From: an uncultured Oscillospiraceae bacterium
GTDB taxonomy: Bacteria > Bacillota > Clostridia > Oscillospirales > Oscillospiraceae
Direction of reading: 5' to 3'
Length of the DNA stretch: 27,231 bases
Assembly: GCA_910588365.1 (NCBI GenBank)
Contig: CAJUQS010000132.1
Span: forward strand, 1-27,231
Part shown: positions 22,940-27,231 of the stretch, piece after piece
Numbering within the stretch: the stretch's first letter is position 1
Layout: the number at the start of each line of letters is the position of its first letter
The notes under the pieces: generated by a model
The model's input: the letters and a program-made list of their open reading frames with translations, nothing else
What the model was told of the DNA's origin: nothing
The model's database searches: none
Made by a program: the position numbers and the translations under genes

Positions 22940-22968
22940 AGTATACAGGAAAAGTCCGTGAATGTCAA
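22940..22968 (-). promoter_or_regulatory. sigma-A promoter of the GH13 gene
   Basis: On the - strand, -35 TTGACA (22963-22968), 17-bp spacer and -10 TATACT (22940-22945), near consensus. The leader is about 90 nt. Confidence 0.85.
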
Positions 22969-23004
22969 AGGACAGCTGGGACCCATCCGTCACCGGTGGG
23001 CCGG

Positions 23005-23037
23005 AAAAATGCCGCCCCCGCAAAATGCGGGGGCGGC
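23005..23037 (-). terminator. intrinsic terminator of the SPFH gene
   Basis: An 11-bp GC stem (23011-23021 with 23027-23037) with a five-base loop is followed on the - strand by ATTTTT. Confidence 0.92.
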
Positions 23038-23079
23038 GTGGTCTATGGGAAAACGCGTTCCGGCGGCGCATCGGACCCC

Positions 23080-23973
23080 CTACTGCTTGTCGGGCCCCAT
23101 CAGCGCCTGGAGGCCGGAGGCCAGGCCGGCCAGGCCCTGGATCTCACTGGGAATGATGATTTTGGTGGCCTTTCCGTCCGCGGCGGCGGTGAACGCCTCC
23201 AGGGCCCGGATCTTCACCACCTGCTCGTTGGGGTTGGCCTCGTTGAGCAGCTTGATGGAGTCCGCCATGGCCTGCTGGACCTTCAGAATGGCCTCAGCCT
23301 TGCCCTCGGCCTCCAGGATGGCGGCCTGCTTAGCGGCGTCGGCCCGGAGGATGGCGGACTGCTTTTCGCCCTCGGCCACCAGAATCTGGCTCTCCTTCTG
23401 GCCCTGCGCCTGCAGGATGGCCTCGCGGCGCTCGCGCTCGGCGCGCATCTGCTTCTCCATGGAGTCCTGGATGTCCCGGGGCGGGATGATGTTCTTCAGC
23501 TCCACCCGGTTGACCTTGATGCCCCAGGGATCCGTGGCCTCATCCAGGATGGAGCGCATCTGGGTGTTGATGTGGTCCCGGCTGGTGAGGGACTGATCCA
23601 GCTCCAGATCGCCGATGATGTTGCGCAGGGTGGTGGCGGTCAGGTTCTCAATGGCGCTCATGGGATGCTCCACGCCGTAGGTATAGAGCTTGGGATCGAT
23701 GATCTGAAAATAGATGACCGTGTCAATCTGCATGGTGACGTTGTCCTTGGTGATGACGGGCTGGGGGGCGAAGTCCACCACCTGCTCCTTCAGGCTCACA
23801 CGCTTGGCCACCCGGTCGATGATGGGCAGCTTGACGTGGGGGCCCACGCCCCAGGTGGTGTGATAGGCCCCCAGACGCTCCACAACGAAGGCACGGGACT
23901 GCTGGACCACATGGATGTTGGTCACCAGCAGGATCAGCACGATGACACCGATGGCGATCAGAATATACGGCAT
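23080..23973 (-). CDS. SPFH/band-7 membrane protein (stomatin/QmcA-like)
   Basis: Protein of 297 aa. Residues 3-20 are an N-terminal membrane helix (ILIAIGVIVLILLVTNI), 20-190 the SPFH domain (AFVVERLGAYHTTWGVGPH, IDTVIYFQIIDP, WGIKVNRVELKNIIPPRDI), and 190-250 an Ala/Glu-rich coiled coil (EGEKQSAILRADAAKQAAIL). Such proteins form ring-like scaffolds in membrane microdomains. The usual partner, an NfeD-like protein, is not next to it here. Start ATG at 23973 follows AGGAGG at 7 nt; a TATAAT -10 box lies at 24006-24011. Confidence 0.94.
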   Translation of the reverse strand: MPYILIAIGVIVLILLVTNIHVVQQSRAFVVERLGAYHTTWGVGPHVKLPIIDRVAKRVSLKEQVVDFAPQPVITKDNVTMQIDTVIYFQIIDPKLYTYGVEHPMSAIENLTATTLRNIIGDLELDQSLTSRDHINTQMRSILDEATDPWGIKVNRVELKNIIPPRDIQDSMEKQMRAERERREAILQAQGQKESQILVAEGEKQSAILRADAAKQAAILEAEGKAEAILKVQQAMADSIKLLNEANPNEQVVKIRALEAFTAAADGKATKIIIPSEIQGLAGLASGLQALMGPDKQ

Positions 23974-24069
23974 GACAGATCCTCCTCTTTCTTTGGAATG
24001 ACCCTATTATACCACGGCCCGCCGGGATTTTCCACTACAATTTCCCGCCCGGCCGCCCGGCGGGGGCGG

Positions 24070-25437
24070 TCAGTCCTTTTTCTTCGCGAAAAAGTTGTCG
24101 ATCTCCTTCTTGATCTCCTCGGGCTTGGAGTGTTTGATCAGGTATCCCGCCGGCTTGAGGGGCATGACACCGATCATGCTCTGGGTGTCCCGCCGGCCGG
24201 TGAGGAAGATCACCGGAGTGTCGGCAAACGCCGGATCCGATCGCAGCATCTCCAGGGTCTGCTTGCCGTCGCACACCGGCATCTCGTAGTCCAGCAGCAC
24301 CAGATCCGGCGGATTGAGGGTGATGGTGCGGATGGCGGCGATCCCGGACTCCGCCAGGGCCACCTCGTAGTCCGCCTCCAGCAGCTGCTTCATCCCGTGC
24401 CGGATGGTCAGCGAGTCGTCCACCACCAGCACCTTGGGCTTCCCGGCGGCGCCCTCCTCCGCCTTCCGCTTCATCAGGAACTTCTCCACCTCGTCCATGG
24501 CGCTCTCGTTCTCGTCCTCGATGGCCGCTCCCATGCCCTTCTCCAGCAGGTGGGGCGCGATGACGCAGTAGGCGAAGTAGCCCGCGCCGCCGGTGTTGAA
24601 CAGCAGGCTGACCTGGAGCTTCTCCCGGGCCAGAATCTGCTGGAACTGCTCGTAGGACAGCAGGTTCTCCGACTTGAGCTCATAGGCATCCATCTCCGGG
24701 AAATGCTCCATCACCCGGCTTACGAACTGGCGGGCGGTATAGCGGGCGGCGTGGGTCAGCATGGTATCCAGCTTGTTGGTCTGAATCCCCAGAATCCTGC
24801 CCACCGTGTTGATGAGCAGCTTCTCCTCAAAGACCAGGATGACCTCCTGCTTCTCCTCCTCCCGGCCCTTTCCGTAGACCAGGCGGTAATAGACCCCGCT
24901 TCCGAACTTCTCGCCGCTGTAGGCGTCGCTGACCATCTGGGACTCCAGGTGGAACATGTCGAACACCAGCTGGACGATCACCTTCTTCATGGCCGTCAGC
25001 TCCTCGCCCGGCAGAAGGTTCTCCCACTTGCGTGTCTGCTTCCCCGTGATAGCCTGATCCTCCGTCAGGGTATGCCCGATCAGCCACCCGGCGCACACGC
25101 CCAAAAAGTGCTCCACAGCGTCCGGGGCGTAGCCCGACCGCTCCAGCTCCTGCTCCAGGGCCGGGAGGGTGTTCTCCCGGAAGCTCCTGTGCATCCGCCG
25201 GTGCTGCTCCAGCCCCTCGTACTGGATGGAAAGCATGTAGGCCTCCTCATCCGCGAAATGCTTCATCGCATGGCCTTTGAAGTATTTGATTCCCTCCTGG
25301 CACGTCCACTGACTGTCCTTCTCCTCCGCCCGGAAGTCGAAGAGCTTGTTGATGATCTTGAAAAGCCTCTGGTGCTCCCGATCGATGATGTCTACTCCGA
25401 TCGCGTACTCTTCCTGCCATACAAATTTGGGCTCCAT
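24070..25437 (-). CDS. bacteriohemerythrin fused to a CheX-like region and a response-regulator receiver
   Basis: Cytosolic 455-aa protein with three parts. Residues 1-135 are hemerythrin-like with the full diiron set His22, His60-x3-Glu64, His79-x3-His83, His122 and Asp127, so oxygen or redox sensing is likely. Residues about 145-305 are less clear; LLINTVGRILGIQTNKLDTM and the later FNTGGAGYFAYCVIAP recall the CheX/CheC phosphatase fold, but the ExxN active pair is not seen. Residues 335-455 are a receiver domain: Asp340/Asp341, phospho-acceptor Asp383 (VLLDYEMP), Thr413 and Lys428. There is no output or kinase domain. Start ATG at 25437 (MEPKFVWQEEYAIGV) has AAGGAGG nine bases upstream. 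The gene follows prfB after a 230-bp structured gap. Confidence 0.85.
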   Translation of the reverse strand: MEPKFVWQEEYAIGVDIIDREHQRLFKIINKLFDFRAEEKDSQWTCQEGIKYFKGHAMKHFADEEAYMLSIQYEGLEQHRRMHRSFRENTLPALEQELERSGYAPDAVEHFLGVCAGWLIGHTLTEDQAITGKQTRKWENLLPGEELTAMKKVIVQLVFDMFHLESQMVSDAYSGEKFGSGVYYRLVYGKGREEEKQEVILVFEEKLLINTVGRILGIQTNKLDTMLTHAARYTARQFVSRVMEHFPEMDAYELKSENLLSYEQFQQILAREKLQVSLLFNTGGAGYFAYCVIAPHLLEKGMGAAIEDENESAMDEVEKFLMKRKAEEGAAGKPKVLVVDDSLTIRHGMKQLLEADYEVALAESGIAAIRTITLNPPDLVLLDYEMPVCDGKQTLEMLRSDPAFADTPVIFLTGRRDTQSMIGVMPLKPAGYLIKHSKPEEIKKEIDNFFAKKKD

Positions 25438-25524
25438 GTGCCATATCCTCCTTTGCCGCAGTAAAAGCCCCGTTTTCCGCGGCTTTTTCTTGAAATTTGA
25501 AGAGAGTCCCCCTCCGGGGGGAGC

Positions 25525-25558
25525 GCCGCCGGCCCGGCAGAGGGGCCTGCCCGGCGGC
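25525..25558. other. strong hairpin in the prfB-hemerythrin gap
   Basis: GCCGCCGG..GGCAG pairs with CTGCC..GGCGGC across a short loop. A second dyad, TCCCCC/GGGGGGA (about 25507-25522), is beside it, and a third stem (GTATC/GATAC with CGGGG/CCCCG, about 25617-25653) lies nearer prfB. One of these probably ends prfB transcription; none has a good T-run. Confidence 0.4.
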
Positions 25559-25667
25559 AGGGTGATCGTCCAATGCCCGCACCATCCCCTGTTCAAAATT
25601 ATGTTCTATAGCGATGCCGTATCCGGCGGGGCGGTTCTCCCCGTCAGATACAGCATGACGCGTCCGT

Positions 25668-26792
25668 TTATTTTTTCAGCTCCCCCGTGGCGCTGGCGGT
25701 GAGGTAGGCGTTGATGAAGCCGTCGATGTCCCCGTCCATCACCGCGCTGATGTTGCCGTTTTCATAGCCGGTGCGGGTGTCCTTGGCCAGGGTGTAGGGC
25801 ATGAAGACATAGGAGCGGATCTGGCTGCCCCACTCGATTTTCATTTGCACGCCCTTGATGTCGGAGATCTTCTCCGCATGCTGCTGGGCCTTCATCTCCA
25901 TGAGCTTGGCCCGGAGCATCTTCATACAGTTCTCCCGGTTCTGGACCTGGCTGCGCTCCTGCTGGGAGGAGACCACCACGCCGGTGGGCTTGTGGATGAG
26001 GCGCACGGCGGAGGAGGTCTTGTTGACATGCTGTCCGCCGGCGCCGCTGGCCCGGTAGACCTGCATCTCGATGTCCTCGGAGCGGATCTCCACGCTGTTG
26101 TCGTCCTCGATCTCCGGCATCACCTCCACGGCGGCGAAGGAGGTCTGCCGCCGGGCGTTGGCGTCAAAGGGGGAGATGCGCACCAGCCGGTGGACGCCGT
26201 TCTCGCTCTTGAGGAAGCCATAGGCGTTGTCCCCCTCAATGGAGATGGTGGCGGACTTGAGCCCCGCCTCGTCCCCGTCCTCGTAGTCCAGTGTCTTTAC
26301 GGCGAAGCTGCGCCGCTCGGCCCAGCGGGTGTACATCCGGTAGAGCATCTGGCACCAGTCCTGGGCCTCGGTGCCGCCGGCGCCGGCGTGGAGGGTGAGG
26401 ATGGCGCTGTTGGCGTCGTACTCCCCGGTGAGCAGGGTGGCCAGATTGGCCTCCTCCAGAGCGGACTCCAGCTTGGCGTACCCCTCCTCGATCTCGCCCA
26501 GGAGGCTGGCGTCGTCCTCCTCCATGGCCATCTCCACCAGCGTGGTCAGATCCTCCCACTGGCCCACCAGCCGTGCGTGGTGCTCCAGCTTGTTTTTGAG
26601 CTGCTTGGTCCGCTGGAGGACCTTCTGGGAGGAGGACACGTCATTCCAGAAATTGGGGTCGTTGGTCTTCTCCTCCAGCTCCTCCACCTCCCGGCGCGCC
26701 CCCTCCAGATCCAAGGCCGCGGCCAGGGTGTCCAGCCGGGGCTCCAGGGCGCCCAGCTTCTGCTTATAGGTATCATATTCAATTATCGGCAT
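25668..26792 (-). CDS. prfB: peptide chain release factor 2 (no programmed frameshift)
   Basis: Release factor of 374 aa that reads UGA/UAA stops and triggers peptide release. The GGQ motif is in ASGAGGQHVNK and the RF2 codon-recognition SPF tripeptide in VRISPFDAN. Most prfB genes carry an in-frame UGA near codon 25 with a +1 shift; here the frame is open from ATG 26792 (GGAGG seven bases upstream) and the corresponding place (AAALDLEGARREV) reads straight through, so autoregulatory frameshifting is absent. The length is normal for RF2. A promoter lies upstream at about 26890-26919. Confidence 0.96.
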   Translation of the reverse strand: MPIIEYDTYKQKLGALEPRLDTLAAALDLEGARREVEELEEKTNDPNFWNDVSSSQKVLQRTKQLKNKLEHHARLVGQWEDLTTLVEMAMEEDDASLLGEIEEGYAKLESALEEANLATLLTGEYDANSAILTLHAGAGGTEAQDWCQMLYRMYTRWAERRSFAVKTLDYEDGDEAGLKSATISIEGDNAYGFLKSENGVHRLVRISPFDANARRQTSFAAVEVMPEIEDDNSVEIRSEDIEMQVYRASGAGGQHVNKTSSAVRLIHKPTGVVVSSQQERSQVQNRENCMKMLRAKLMEMKAQQHAEKISDIKGVQMKIEWGSQIRSYVFMPYTLAKDTRTGYENGNISAVMDGDIDGFINAYLTASATGELKK

Positions 26793-26889
26793 GTAGAATC
26801 CTCCATTCGTCGTTTTTTGTTCCAGTCTGTACGGTATTCTTATCTCAGCATAGCGGATTCTCCATTCCACTTGTTTTGTCCGATTCTAT

Positions 26890-26919
26890 ATTATGCCACA
26901 AAACCAGCTGTTCTGTAAA
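26890..26919 (-). promoter_or_regulatory. possible prfB promoter
   Basis: On the - strand, -35 TTTACA (26914-26919), 18-bp spacer and -10 CATAAT (26890-26895), about 100 bp before the start codon. Confidence 0.5.
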
Positions 26920-26968
26920 GAGGGATCTTGTAAAATCCAGGGAAAGGCAAGTTTTATATTGTAAATGG

Positions 26969-26999
26969 ACAGTCGGATCATGCTGGTCCGGCTGTTTTT
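26969..26999 (+). terminator. orphan + strand terminator
   Basis: ACAGTCGGA (26969-26977) pairs with TCCGGCTGT (26987-26995, one G-U), followed by TTTTT. It is a good intrinsic terminator on the + strand, yet no + strand gene precedes it; prfB runs the other way. The rest of 27000-27086 has no feature that I can support. Confidence 0.65.
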
Positions 27000-27086
27000 C
27001 ATGCAGGTTTAGGTCAGATCAAAAAGCCAGTCGTGTTGTGGGGTTGAAAAAGACTCCCGTTAAAACTGTCACCTCTCTAGTCCTAA

Positions 27087-27231
27087 GAGCCTGTTTAACA
27101 TCTCCCCGCGCCCGCCTTGGCGGCATATTTTCCGCCCTGACTGCGTTAAAAATCCTTGCAATCCGTCAGGATTTCTGCGGCTTTTTGCCTTGCGGGGCAA
27201 AAAATCTATCTCGCCAATCCGCACACGCTGA
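27087..27231. mobile_element. MITE-like element, second copy, inverted and cut by the window edge
   Basis: It begins GAGCCTGTTTAACATCTC after CTAA and matches the reverse complement of 10660-10820 over its whole visible length with only scattered changes. About 16 bp of the far terminal repeat would lie past the window end. Confidence 0.85.

Noticed and set aside
21596..25464. Very long + strand open frames (666 and 822 codons) across the GH13, SPFH and hemerythrin genes
   Set aside because: They are antisense shadows of clearly conserved - strand genes; low-complexity His/Gly/Leu/Val-rich translations, no ribosome sites. High GC keeps antisense frames open.

Overview
The window looks like a chromosomal segment of a high-GC gut Firmicute, most likely an Oscillospiraceae-type Clostridium (Flavonifractor/Lawsonibacter-like). 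This is inferred from GC-rich coding sequence, strong AGGAGG ribosome sites, sigma-A promoters, a PxTG surface protein, M18 peptidase, an SPFH protein and a bacteriohemerythrin. The taxon cannot be proved from this sequence alone.

Layout. (1) 1-7860, + strand, a surface/secretion locus. A GC-rich leader carries what I read as two back-to-back cyclic-di-GMP-I (GEMM-I) riboswitch aptamers in front of a 1016-aa cell-wall-anchored protein with a PDPDPT stalk and a C-terminal VPRTG sorting signal. It is followed by a secreted SpaA-like protein and, after a strong terminator, a membrane-anchored subtilisin. (2) 8179-10415, - strand: an SLC45/GPH-like MFS transporter and a NagD-type HAD phosphatase. 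(3) 10416-11098: a MITE-like element, large hairpins and a tRNA-Leu(CAA) gene. (4) 11196-13631, - strand, the most unusual part: a YhfC-type intramembrane protease gene, a MerR regulator with two C-terminal membrane helices, a decayed gene relic, two small membrane proteins related to the MerR membrane domain, and a YbjQ protein. All are chained by overlapping stop/start cassettes. Three MerR-type operators (CCTTCC-N7-GGARGG) lie at the two promoters and near a divergent acyl-ACP thioesterase gene. (5) 14511-15206: a hairpin-rich non-coding island. (6) 15207-19551: M18 aminopeptidase (+), convergent with a - strand amino-sugar operon (ROK-like kinase, frameshifted Cys-rich DUF3795-like gene, nagA). 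(7) 19827-21451: a small P-loop protein and an MBL-like protein (+). (8) 21533-26792, - strand: GH13 glycosidase, SPFH/band-7 protein, a hemerythrin-receiver fusion, and prfB without the usual programmed frameshift. (9) The right edge holds an orphan terminator and a second, inverted copy of the MITE.

How parts may work together (inference). The riboswitch leader ties surface adhesion to c-di-GMP, with a nearby exported protease that could trim surface proteins. The MerR cluster looks like an autoregulated envelope-sensing module: a membrane-embedded regulator, paralogous membrane partners and an intramembrane protease under the same operator type. NagA plus the ROK kinase point to N-acetylglucosamine use.
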